Below, in pieces: positions 22,101-30,505 of a stretch of DNA of 64,000 nt. The stretch covers positions 90,863,120-90,927,119 of the forward strand of contig CM031858.1 of the NCBI GenBank assembly GCA_018697195.1. Reading direction: 5' to 3'. Below the pieces are notes generated by a model. That model ran no database searches and was not told where the DNA came from. It saw nothing but the letters and a program-made list of their open reading frames with translations. Position 1 is the stretch's first letter. Each line of letters begins with the position of its first letter. The DNA comes from Certhia americana (Eukaryota; Chordata; Aves; Passeriformes; Certhiidae). The position numbers were made by a program, and so were the translations under genes.

Positions 22101-22898
22101 GGGGAGTGTACTACCGGACATGACAAAACCATTGGACATGACACCCACACTGGCTGTGACATGCAACATCAGGCTGACGCATCACCTCGGCATCAGCAGT
22201 CTAATAAAGATTGGTCCCCTCAATCGCCAACCCTATTAACATGCATGGACGCTGTTTTTTTCAGGGCCCGGAACTGGACTGTGATTGCTGTGGAACTGCT
22301 GGGCAATCCCAGCGGATTGATGTGTCCAGGACAAGACTGCAAGTTCTTTGTCATTGGTGACACCAAGCACACACCCCCAGAGATTGAGGTCTCCCCAATC
22401 ACCCTCCCGGGTGATCTGGAGGAACTCATTCTCTTGGCACGGTGCAGCCACCCACCGTTCTATTTGGCCAAGGGCCAAGTCATCGCCCAGGCCATAACTG
22501 TACCATCGAGCGTGCCAGTAGACGAGAATGCACCTGAGGTCTACTGGTCAGAGGTGGTGGGTGAGAACAAGACGGTCATCCCATGTTATTTGAAGAAGGG
22601 AGAGGAAGTCCTTGGGATGGATGGCTTGTTTGACACTGGGGCGGATGTGGCGATCATCCCTGATAAGAGACGGCCATCACATTGGGAATTGCAACCCGTG
22701 GCAGGCAAGATTCAGGGCATAGGGGGTGCCCAATTGGCTAAAATTTCTAAGAGCGTCATACAAATTCAGGGGCCGGACGGACAATTGGCTTCTCTACGTC
22801 CATTCGTTGCAGATTTCAAGGTTCCTCTGTTGGGGAGGGACGCCATGTCACAATGGGGGGTTCGTATGGAGATCCCGAAAACCCCTCGGGATTTTTAA
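22044..22898 (+). CDS. pro: Pro: dUTPase-like part plus aspartic protease
   Basis: This frame follows the gag-pro slip and stays open for 284 codons. The N-terminal part includes a region around 22260-22510 resembling the C-terminal half of retroviral dUTPase (a 'LPGDLEELIL' stretch then 'AKGQVIAQ'). The usual tyrosine-glycine uracil-binding motif is not evident, so it is probably inactive. The protease, which cleaves Gag and Gag-Pol, has its catalytic DTGA at 22632-22643, a flap-like GIGG near 22719 and the conserved LLGRD at 22827-22841. dUTPase upstream of protease in a frame of its own is betaretrovirus architecture. No stop or frameshift interrupts it, in contrast to gag and pol. Translation needs frameshifting from gag, which is itself broken upstream, so real expression is doubtful. 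Confidence 0.85.
   Translation, partial: LRRQREPAPRGDRNGAGVAGECTTGHDKTIGHDTHTGCDMQHQADASPRHQQSNKDWSPQSPTLLTCMDAVFFRARNWTVIAVELLGNPSGLMCPGQDCKFFVIGDTKHTPPEIEVSPITLPGDLEELILLARCSHPPFYLAKGQVIAQAITVPSSVPVDENAPEVYWSEVVGENKTVIPCYLKKGEEVLGMDGLFDTGADVAIIPDKRRPSHWELQPVAGKIQGIGGAQLAKISKSVIQIQGPDGQLASLRPFVADFKVPLLGRDAMSQWGVRMEIPKTPRDF
22889..22895 (+). promoter_or_regulatory. pro-pol -1 frameshift site
   Basis: G GAT TTT is in pro phase (CGG GAT TTT) just before the pro stop TAA at 22896-22898. It is close to the G GAT TTA type known at a betaretroviral pro-pol junction. A -1 slip continues as L-I-A-A-T-V, the usual start of the pol-specific frame in such viruses. Confidence 0.8.
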
Positions 22899-25682
22899 TT
22901 GCGGCCACTGTGGAGCGCCCTACCCAGAAGCTTGATTGGACCACTGATACACCTGTCTGGGTAGATCAGTGGCCGCTCAGCAAAGAAAGATTGAAGGCGC
23001 TCAATGAGCTCATGGAGGAGCAGTTGGCTCTTGGTAACATCGAGCCAACTTTCAGCCCTTGGAATTCCCCAGTATTTGTTATCAAGAAGCCGGGGAAGGA
23101 CAAGTGGAGACTCCTCCATGACCTCAGAGAAATAAATAAAATCATTGTCGACATGGGGCCCCTCCAACCAGGGATGCCTTCCCCATCGATGCTCCCCCAA
23201 AACTGGAAATTGGCTGTAATCGACATCAAAGACTGTTTCTTCAAAATTCCTCTAGACCCTGAAGATGCCCCACAATTTTCCTTCTCGGTGCCGACCACCA
23301 ACCGAGAAGCCCCAGTGAGGAGATTCCACTGGTGAGTTCTGTCTCAGGGCATGAAAAACTCACCTACCATCTGCCAGTGGTATATCGCCTCATTGCTGTC
23401 CCCTGTCCGTGCCACAATGGGGGAAGCCATCATCCTACGTTGCATGGATTATGTGCTAGTGTGCACTCCCGATGACAAAGGACTGCAGCGCGTGCTTCAC
23501 CAAGTGATCAGCATTTTGACATCTGCAGGTTTTTCCTTACAGGAAGAAAAGGTTCAGAAGATGCCCCCCTGGAAATATCTGGGCCTGGAGATTGCTGCAG
23601 GAACCATTGTTCCTCAAAAATTGGCTTTCAACAGCAATCCCAGAACTTTAGCGGACCTTCACTCCCTGTGTGGGACAATTAATTGGGTCAGGCCTTAGCT
23701 AGGTATTACCACCGAAGACCTAGCCCCTCTCTTCAATTTATTGAAGGGGGGAGAGGAGCTGAGTTCTCCAAGGTCCCTGACCCCAGAGGCCAAAATTGCT
23801 TTGCAAAAGGTGGAGACTGCACTGGCAGAGAGGCAAGCTCACAGGTGCAAACCTGATCTGCCATTCAAATTTATTGTACTGGGGAAGTTGCCACACTTCC
23901 ATGGGCTCATTTTTCAGTGGGACCAGGACCAGAGGGACTCGCTCTTGATAATAGAGTAGGTTTTCCTCAGTCACCAGCGGTCCAAAAACATCACGAAGCC
24001 ACAGGAGCTGATGGCACAGTTGGTCAGGAAAGCCAGGGCAAGGCTTCGGGAACTGGCCGGTTGTGATTTCACGTGCATCCATCTGCCTCTCGACCTCTCC
24101 AGAGACAAGACATCTCCGGAGAAGTTGACGAAGGAAACGTTTGAACATCTCCTGACGAACCATGAGACCTTACAGATTGCCCTTGAGAGCTACAGTGGAC
24201 AGATTTCGGTCCACGCCCCCGCTCATAAATTGTTCAACTCAAAATTCCAATTGGTGTCCAGAGAGAACAGGAGCCGAACACCGCTCAAGGCTTTGACAGT
24301 TTTTACTGATGCATCCGGAGCATCCAAAAGGTCAGTGACGACCTGGAAAAATCCACAAACTCAGCAGTGGGAGACAGATGTTAAATATGTGGAGGGTTCC
24401 TCCCAGATAGATCAGTTGGCTGCCGCTGTTAGAGCATTTGAAAAGTTCTCTGAACCATTTAATTTGGTCACTGATTCGGCATACGTTGCAGGGGTAGTAG
24501 CGAGGGCTGAGCACGCAGTCCTCAGAGAGATCTCAAACAAAACATTCTTTGATCTGCTCTCGAAATTGATTTATGCTGTCTCCCACCAAGAGCACCCATA
24601 TTTTGTGATGCACGTGAGGTCACATATGGATCTACCTGGCCTGATAGCTGAGGGGAACAGGAGAGCAGATTCCCTCACAGCAGCTGCTGTTGACCTGGTG
24701 AGGCTTCCTGACATTTTTCAGCAGGCGAAGCTGAGCCATCAGATGTTCCACCAGAATGTGCCTGGCCTGGTTAAGCAATTCCACCTAAAACGAGAACAGG
24801 CCATAGCCATTGTGGCTACATGCCCTCACTGTCAGCGCTCGGCCATGCCATCGCTGGGCGCGGGAGTGAATCCTAGAGGGCTTGAGAGCTGTGAGGTGTG
24901 GCAAACTGATGTCACGCATATCCCTGAATTCGGTCAGATGAAATACGTGCATATCTCCATTGACACCTTTTCCGGAGCAGTTTTCACCTCTGCCCACGCA
25001 GGAGAGAAAGCAGAGCATGCCATGAAACACCTCTTGCAGGCATTCTCTCTTTTGGGGGGTCCCTAAAGAAATTAAAACGAATAATGGCCCTGCCTATATT
25101 TCCTCGGCCTTTAACACCTTCCTGCAGGAATGGGGAGTTGAGCACAAGTACGGCATCCCTCACTCCCCTACTGGTCAAGCTGTGATTGAGCGAGCCCACC
25201 AATCGCTCAAAAATGTCCTGGAACATCAATGGGAGAACAGCAAAGGGCTGACACCACAGGGGAGATTGTGCAAAGCCCTTTTTACCATCAATTTTCTTAA
25301 CTGCTCATTTGAAAATATGAACCCCTCAGTGGTTAGACATTTCTCCCCCCACGGCAGTCACAGGCTCCAAGAACATCCCCTTGTGGTGATCCAGGACCCT
25401 GAAAATAACAAGATTGAGGGGCCACATAAGCTTGTGACCTGGAGCTGTAGATACGCTTGCGTATCCACACCTCTAGGACTGTGGTGGATCCCACAAAGGT
25501 GGGTGAAGCCGTATGTCCCCAGACATCCGAATAGGTCCCCTGATGCCAAGGCCGGTGCGTCAGCACTGGAAGTCCACCAGTGTGGCTGCCAGCTGTGCGA
25601 GCCGCTGTCCGGTGGAGGAGACCCCCACTCCCCCTTTTACCACGATGTTCTCCACTGTGAGATGTTTCGTCATTGGTTTTGA
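22895..25682 (+). pseudogene. pol: Retroviral pol (RT, RNase H, integrase), broken
   Basis: The frame encodes reverse transcriptase, RNase H and integrase in the usual order. RT shows 'SPWNSPVFVIKKPGK' and the first catalytic Asp in 'IDIKDCFF' (near 23222). The YMDD-box position reads C-M-D-Y at 23441-23452, so the second catalytic Asp is lost. RNase H has TDAS (24305) and TDSAY (24470). Integrase has an HHCC zinc finger, Asp at 24908 and Glu at 25188. The second triad residue, 35 residues before the Glu, is Asn (25080-25082). Stops are TGA 23333, TAG 23696 and TAG 23957. A +1 frame change, seemingly an extra G in the G6 run at 25055-25060, splits integrase. The C-terminal part runs to 25682. 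The protein is dead as both polymerase and integrase. Confidence 0.95.
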
Positions 25683-25699
25683 CAACTTATGTTGATTTA

Positions 25700-25709
25700 G
25701 TTATTTTAG
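25700..25709 (+). promoter_or_regulatory. Candidate env splice acceptor
   Basis: A T-rich run ends TTATTTTAG at 25709, 18 nt before the env ATG. With the leader donor at 20002 it would give a simple two-exon env message. Another AG follows a pyrimidine tract near 25661, so the exact site is uncertain. Confidence 0.45.
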
Positions 25710-25727
25710 AAGGAAAGCCACTCCGCT

Positions 25728-27053
25728 ATGTTTTCAACACTTTACCTCCTCATCTGGATCCCCATCACTCAGTCCTGGATCGTCTCCCAACCAAAGAAAA
25801 ATGTCTGGGTAACCCTTGCGCAAGCACTCAGGCAGGACCATCTTTGCCTGTCGATGGCGGCCGCAGATGACCCCATGTCCACTTGCCTGGTGGGGATCCC
25901 ATTGAAGCCCACGGAACTTCCCCAGCATGTCCTAGCCCTGCAAAGAAAGATCAACCGGATCCCTCACACAGTTAACCAGCCGCTCCTCCTATGGAATGAG
26001 TGGGTTGCCTCCCTTCCTAAATTGCAAAAAGAACCCCAAGAGTTCGAAATCATTGGTTCCTCCATTGCCCCCCAATGCATTCATTTTGATTTCCAACCCC
26101 CTAAAGAAAAGCACAAATACGAATCTGTCCTACAGTATAAAATCAATTTCACGGCTGCCAACTGGTGCCAGGCATTGGTAAAGATTTTCAATCCATCCAC
26201 GGAAGACAGACTCCCCCGGAGGCTAGAAACCGGGATTTTCCTCATTTGCGGGGATAGGGCGTGGGCTGGCATCCCCTCTCACCTTACAGGAGGTCCATGC
26301 ACCCTAGGCCGGTTGTCCCTTGCCTCACCCAACTGGATAAAAAACTCTAACCAAATTAACAACAAAAGGGGTGTTGTTCTGCACCCCTTTCAAAAAAGGG
26401 GTGCAGAACAATTGGACAAGCACTGTGATTCGAAAGTTATTCATTGGGCTAAGAACAAAAGGGTCGCAGTCTCCGTATTCCTTCCTTGGGTAGCTGTGGC
26501 CAAAGCTCTAGGAGAATTGGGCCACCTGGAGTGTTGGGTTACGAGGCAGGCGAACCTTACCTCAACCGCCCTTAGTAACCTCCTGGAAGATGAGGAGACG
26601 ACCAGGAAAGCTACCCTACAGAATCGGGCCACCATTGACTTCCTTCTCCTTGCGCATGGGCACGGCTGCGAAGACTTTGACGGACTCTGTTGTTTCAACT
26701 TGTCAACTAAAAGCCAGAGCGTCCACGCAGCACTCAAGGAGATGAGAGCGTTAATCGGAAAAGTGAAAGAAGAAACCCAGGACTGGTTGGGTGGACTGTT
26801 CAACAAGTGGGGTCTCTCTGGATGGCTTTCCTCCGTTGTCAAGGACATTGTTTGGTTCTTTTTGGTTATTGTTCTTGTTCTTGTTATGTTTTCCACCCTG
26901 AAAAGACTTTGTTTGTCAACCCTTACTGCCACACATCTCACCTCTTTCTCTCCCGAAGTCCATGCTGTTGAATCCGCTGCCCCCCAAATGCCTCCTACCT
27001 GGTTCCATGACATGTACCCTGACTCTGAATACTATCCAGATCCCACATTTTAA
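25728..27053 (+). CDS. env: Retroviral envelope glycoprotein, full open frame
   Basis: An uninterrupted 441-codon frame. Residues 1-18 look like a signal peptide (hydrophobic LYLLIWIPI). The surface subunit runs to about residue 245, where KNKR (242-245) is a furin-like boundary. A hydrophobic stretch after it suits a fusion peptide. The transmembrane subunit has LQNRA at 297-301, a CX6CC motif at Cys314/321/322, a membrane span at about 374-391 and a Tyr/Pro-rich tail of about 50 residues. N-glycosylation sites are N140, N276 and N324. The ectodomain resembles avian alpharetroviral envelopes, but the surface subunit is short for that group. It ends just before the polypurine tract and does not overlap pol. 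Its openness contrasts with gag and pol. It may be preserved by chance, by late gene conversion, or by host use; sequence alone cannot decide. Confidence 0.88.
   Translation: MFSTLYLLIWIPITQSWIVSQPKKNVWVTLAQALRQDHLCLSMAAADDPMSTCLVGIPLKPTELPQHVLALQRKINRIPHTVNQPLLLWNEWVASLPKLQKEPQEFEIIGSSIAPQCIHFDFQPPKEKHKYESVLQYKINFTAANWCQALVKIFNPSTEDRLPRRLETGIFLICGDRAWAGIPSHLTGGPCTLGRLSLASPNWIKNSNQINNKRGVVLHPFQKRGAEQLDKHCDSKVIHWAKNKRVAVSVFLPWVAVAKALGELGHLECWVTRQANLTSTALSNLLEDEETTRKATLQNRATIDFLLLAHGHGCEDFDGLCCFNLSTKSQSVHAALKEMRALIGKVKEETQDWLGGLFNKWGLSGWLSSVVKDIVWFFLVIVLVLVMFSTLKRLCLSTLTATHLTSFSPEVHAVESAAPQMPPTWFHDMYPDSEYYPDPTF
26374..26411. repeat. 17-bp perfect inverted repeat inside env
   Basis: 26374-26390 (TTGTTCTGCACCCCTTT) pairs perfectly with 26395-26411 around a 4-nt loop CAAA. 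A further copy of the arm core, AAAGGGGTG, lies just upstream near 26366. It encodes residues 216-228 just before the cleavage region and keeps the frame open. The pattern suggests a templated (fold-back) mutation. Confidence 0.92.
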
Positions 27054-27076
27054 ATGCCTCCGCCTCCTTCTTTTTG

Positions 27077-27093
27077 AAAAAGAAAGGGGGAGA
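27077..27093 (+). other. Polypurine tract
   Basis: AAAAAGAAAGGGGGAGA lies directly next to the TG of the 3' LTR. It is the expected plus-strand primer for reverse transcription. Confidence 0.92.
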
Positions 27094-27519
27094 TGTTGCG
27101 GCCAGTATTTATTTATATTTGTTATTTCATGTTTAATGTCCATATTGTCAAATGGTTCATTCTATGTTCCCCAGTTTTTCCCCAGTTGGTTTGTTCTTAC
27201 ATTGTATCTTCCCCAGTTTGTACCCTATATGGACTTTCCCCACCTCCTATTCCAGTACCTTCCCTATCAATCATCCTAGCCCTACCCCTTGTTCTAGTAC
27301 CTTCCCTGCCAATCCTTCCTCCATCCAATCCTGGATGTGTTCCACCCCCTGGGCGTTCCTGGGTGTCACCCTTTACTCGATGCCCCATTGGGGCATGTGA
27401 CCTCCCTTCTCCTCCCCCTTTGCCCTATTGGCCCAGGGACGCTGGGGTGATCCCTCTACTCCTCCCCTGTGCTTCTGTCATTGGTCAAGAAATTGTACCC
27501 TCCCCTCCGTGTAACCCCG

Positions 27520-27525
27520 TATAAA
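27520..27525 (+). promoter_or_regulatory. 3' LTR TATA box
   Basis: TATAAA in 'cccgtataaaaaacc', identical to the 5' LTR. It could start transcription outward into the right flank. Confidence 0.8.
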
Positions 27526-27588
27526 AAACCAGGCACAGCAGTGCTCGGGGTCGCTTCCTCTGATGTACCCTTCAGCTGCATCGCCCTC

Positions 27589-27594
27589 AATAAA
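27589..27594 (+). terminator. 3' LTR polyadenylation signal
   Basis: AATAAA, 64 bp after the TATA box end. It would end proviral transcripts. Confidence 0.85.
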
Positions 27595-27803
27595 GAAACT
27601 GCTGGAACCGCACCCTGGAGTGGCCTCCCCTTACTCCTTCGCCTTGACCCTGTCACGGTGGGCAAACTTGATCACCGTTGAGCACTTGGCTCGTCAGGTT
27701 CCGCCACTGGCGCCAACACTGCTGTGGCGGTTCCCCACTCCCGGCGTGGTGCCGGAGTGATCCGATCCCTCCCGAGCTAGCCGGACTCCGGTGAGCCGCA
27801 TCA

Positions 27804-27809
27804 CATGTG
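27804..27809. repeat. Target-site duplication, right copy
   Basis: CATGTG, identical to 19046-19051. Confidence 0.93.
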
Positions 27810-28299
27810 AATCCTTTTAGTGGTATGGCAGACTTCTGTGAAGACTTAAGATGCTATACTGAACACAATAGATGAAAATTAAAAGCACAAAGAAAGAGAA
27901 GAAAGAGCTTGAGGGAAAATGTCCAAAAGACATAAAATTAATAAATGCTATTTTAAACACATCAGGAACAGGAGTGTTGCCAAAGCACCTGTAGGGCCAG
28001 AAAGTAACCAAATATAGAAGGAATGTTCAAAGAAGATAAAGTTATAGTAGGAAAAATCAGCACATGTTTTCCATCTGTTTTTCCTGTGGAGAAGGGTAGG
28101 AAGAATTCTCCAAAATACCCCCTTTTCTATGCAGGACAAGAGGATCTTGTTGGTGCTGAACTTCTGGAAGAATGTGGAACAAAAAAAAAAAAAAAAACAA
28201 ATGAAAAAATTTTTTTATCAGTGTGATCTGATACATGCTGCAGAGTTAAACAACCTCAAGTCTGAGGTTTTGTTTCCTATTGGCTATTGGGAGCTATTG
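27810..28299. other. Unique DNA right of the provirus
   Basis: No gene is seen. An A-run lies at about 28182-28197, shortly before a CR1 copy. Confidence 0.5.
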
Positions 28300-28862
28300 G
28301 GAGTCCTTTACAAGAACAATGATGATCACATGTCACTACTTAGCCCTGGTGAGGCCACATCTGGAGCACTGTGTCCAGTTCTGGGCTCCTCAGCACAAAA
28401 AAGAAGCTCCTGGAGAGGGTCCAAAAGAGGCCACAAAGATGATCATTAAAGAGGAGCATCTTTTATGAGGAGAGACTGAGGGAGCTGGGCCTGTTCAGTC
28501 TAGAGGAGAGAAGACTAGGAGGGGATCTCATTAATGCATTTAAATATCTCAAAGGTGAGTGTCAAGAGGATGGTGCCACACTCTTTTCGGTGGTGCCCAG
28601 CAATAGGATGAGGAACAGTAGCCATGAACTAAAACACAATAAGTTCCTCAACATGAGGAAGAACTTCTTTATGTTGAGGGTGGCAGAGCACTGGAACAGG
28701 CTGCCAAGGGAGGTTGTGGAGTCTCCCTCTCTGGAGACATTCCAAACACACCTAAAAGTGTTCCTAAGTCACCTGCTCTTGGTTACCCTACCTTGGCAGG
28801 GAGATGGACTAGATGATCTCCAGGCATCCCTTCCAAACCTAACAATTCAGTGATTCTGTGAT
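28300..28862 (+). mobile_element. CR1 LINE 3' end
   Basis: The best-preserved plus-strand CR1 in the window. It holds the ORF2 C-terminal region ('ggtgaggccacatctggagc', 'gtccagttctgggctcc', 'gagactgagggagctggg') and 'cactggaacaggctgcc'. It ends in the 3' tail 'attcagtgattctgtgat'. The coding frame is broken by stops. It is 5'-truncated, as is usual for LINE insertions. Confidence 0.88.
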
Positions 28863-29654
28863 AGCTGTAAGGAAATCTGGGAAACATTATCTCTCCAGAT
28901 TCCAAATGGTCTAAAAGATATTGGTGAAATGAAACTGCTGCAATGTGAAGATCCTAATCCTTATAAGTAATAGATTAAATAATAGGAATCAGATGGTAGT
29001 AAGAATTAGATCATTTAATAAAAATAACTCTATGCTTTCCTCATATGCATAGTTAGCAAGTGCATAATTCAGTTATAAATAAAACAATTATTAAGATCAA
29101 TCTCTAATACTCCCTGTCTGCCTCACCATTAACAGATCTCACTGTTTTTCAAAAAGTCATTGGTATTACCTTAGCATTCTTTAGGTCTATTGATTTACCC
29201 TTAGGGAGTACTTCCAAAACACACCAATGTACATTCTGCTCTGTAATTTAGGAAGCCACCTTACTTATTTTGGTAGGAGCCTGGGCTTTCAACAAAAGTA
29301 GGAGCTTTCACTATATAGGTTTCACTCCTAGAAGCTGGGTCAATATCTAAAAAGAAAAGGGATGTAGAAGACAGATAACATTTTGTTTCTGTCAGTCTAT
29401 TGGACCAGCTACCTGCATAGCAGATTTAAGCAGATAAAAAAAAAAAAAAAAGACTTCTTGTCTATTACATTTTAATTATCTGGGAACTAAGAACTGGTCA
29501 ATATCTTCAGGCTGCAGCTTTTAATCCTTCCACACTTGCTCAGTTTGCAAGTTTCTACTTACCTGTCTTCTTGTCCTCTGTTTTCATTTTGAAACTGCAA
29601 TCTAATTTTTTCTATAGATATCTCTTGGTCTAGGAGTGCCAGCGTTTGCAGTCG
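28863..29654. other. Unique AT-rich DNA, no gene seen
   Basis: No repeat family or exon is recognised apart from an A-run at about 29438-29452. Confidence 0.5.
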
Positions 29655-29768
29655 CAGAACCATAAAATGGTTTAGGATGGAAAAGACATCATCATATCCA
29701 ACCGTTAACCCAGCACTGCCAAAGCCACCACAAAATCATGTCCCTCAGTGCTACATCTACACATCAGG
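29655..29768 (-). mobile_element. CR1 LINE 3' end fragment
   Basis: Read on the + strand: 'cagaaccataaaatggttta', then 'catatccaaccgttaaccc' and 'catgtccctcagtgctacat'. This is the reverse complement of the CR1 3' end. Confidence 0.8.
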
Positions 29769-30487
29769 AAAGAATTAAAACAGGTGGGACACTACTGTCA
29801 TCTGGTTAAAAGGAGGAAACAGACTTGTGCAGGACAACCTTGCTCAATGAGTACAAAGGAAAATGGGGATATATTTGTTGGCTTACTTTGCTGTTGGAGA
29901 GATTTTTTCTGCTAACCATTAATGTTTTAATAAAGGGCAAGGAAAGAAAGAGTGGTATCCACCCGTTTTTTAAAGATTAGCTGGGGCTGAGAAGAAGGTA
30001 AAGCAGAGTGTACAACTCTATTTACGTGTGTCACATATTAATAGGACAATTTCTGGAAACTTCAGAATGAGATACCTAATTGCATGACTGCTTTTTATTG
30101 TACTGGACAAATCTGGTGATCTAAATGAGTTTGATGTCATAACTGGTCCCTCCCAAGCCTACATATCTTGAGTCCATGTGTTTCTAAACATATTTGGTCC
30201 GAATCCAATGGCCATTTCAGATTCATTGGGAAATGTTATTTTTCAAGAATCATATTTATTTCAGGTGGAGTACAAGAAATTCCTTGTTTCAATGTAGAAA
30301 ACTTAGTTTGACAGTACCATCACAACAGTATTACTACTGGTCTGGGGTATGCAAGTAATGGCTGAGGAAAAATAATCAACCAGTTGATGTGTTATCCTGA
30401 ACTTTTTCTGTGTGTTGAAGTTGTTTCACAGCTACATTTATGGTAGCATAGCAAACAGGAAAAGCTCAAAGATAATATTATAATACT

Positions 30488-30505
30488 AATATTAGTACTA
30501 ATATT
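30488..30505. repeat. 18-bp perfect palindrome
   Basis: AATATTAGTACTAATATT equals its own reverse complement. It sits in a TAATA-rich low-complexity tract, so chance is plausible. Confidence 0.85.

Larger units (their letters stand above)
19052..27803 (+). mobile_element. Endogenous retrovirus, near full length
   Basis: An 8.75-kb provirus with two LTRs (727 and 710 bp), TG...CA ends and a 6-bp target duplication. All standard parts are in order: primer site, leader, gag, pro, pol, env and polypurine tract. Two -1 frameshift sites, a separate pro frame, a dUTPase-like part and a Lys-type primer site point to a betaretrovirus-like gag-pro-pol. The env transmembrane subunit has an alpharetrovirus-like CX6CC region. 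gag and pol are broken; pro and env are open. The interior is visibly richer in G+C than the flanks. With its pol defects it cannot complete a cycle alone. This is an old genomic copy, not an active virus. Confidence 0.96.
27094..27803 (+). repeat. 3' LTR
   Basis: It begins TGTTGCGGCC and ends GCATCA. It has TATAAA at 27520-27525 and AATAAA at 27589-27594. It aligns along its whole length with the 5' LTR, with about 5% substitution by hand count, and lacks the 16-bp insertion of the 5' copy. Confidence 0.95.

Noticed and set aside
23738..24163. 141-codon minus-strand frame opposite pol
   Set aside because: It is antisense to the RT-RNase H linker region, with no recognisable domain.
25673..25870. 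Alternative env start in another frame
   Set aside because: That frame lacks a signal peptide and stops early. The ATG at 25728 opens the frame with signal peptide and all envelope features.
26441..27013. 190-codon minus-strand frame opposite env
   Set aside because: It is a shadow of the env frame, with no promoter, motif or relationship recognised.
28129..28853. Plus-strand frames of 87-106 codons as host genes
   Set aside because: They fall in CR1 sequence and are LINE remnants.
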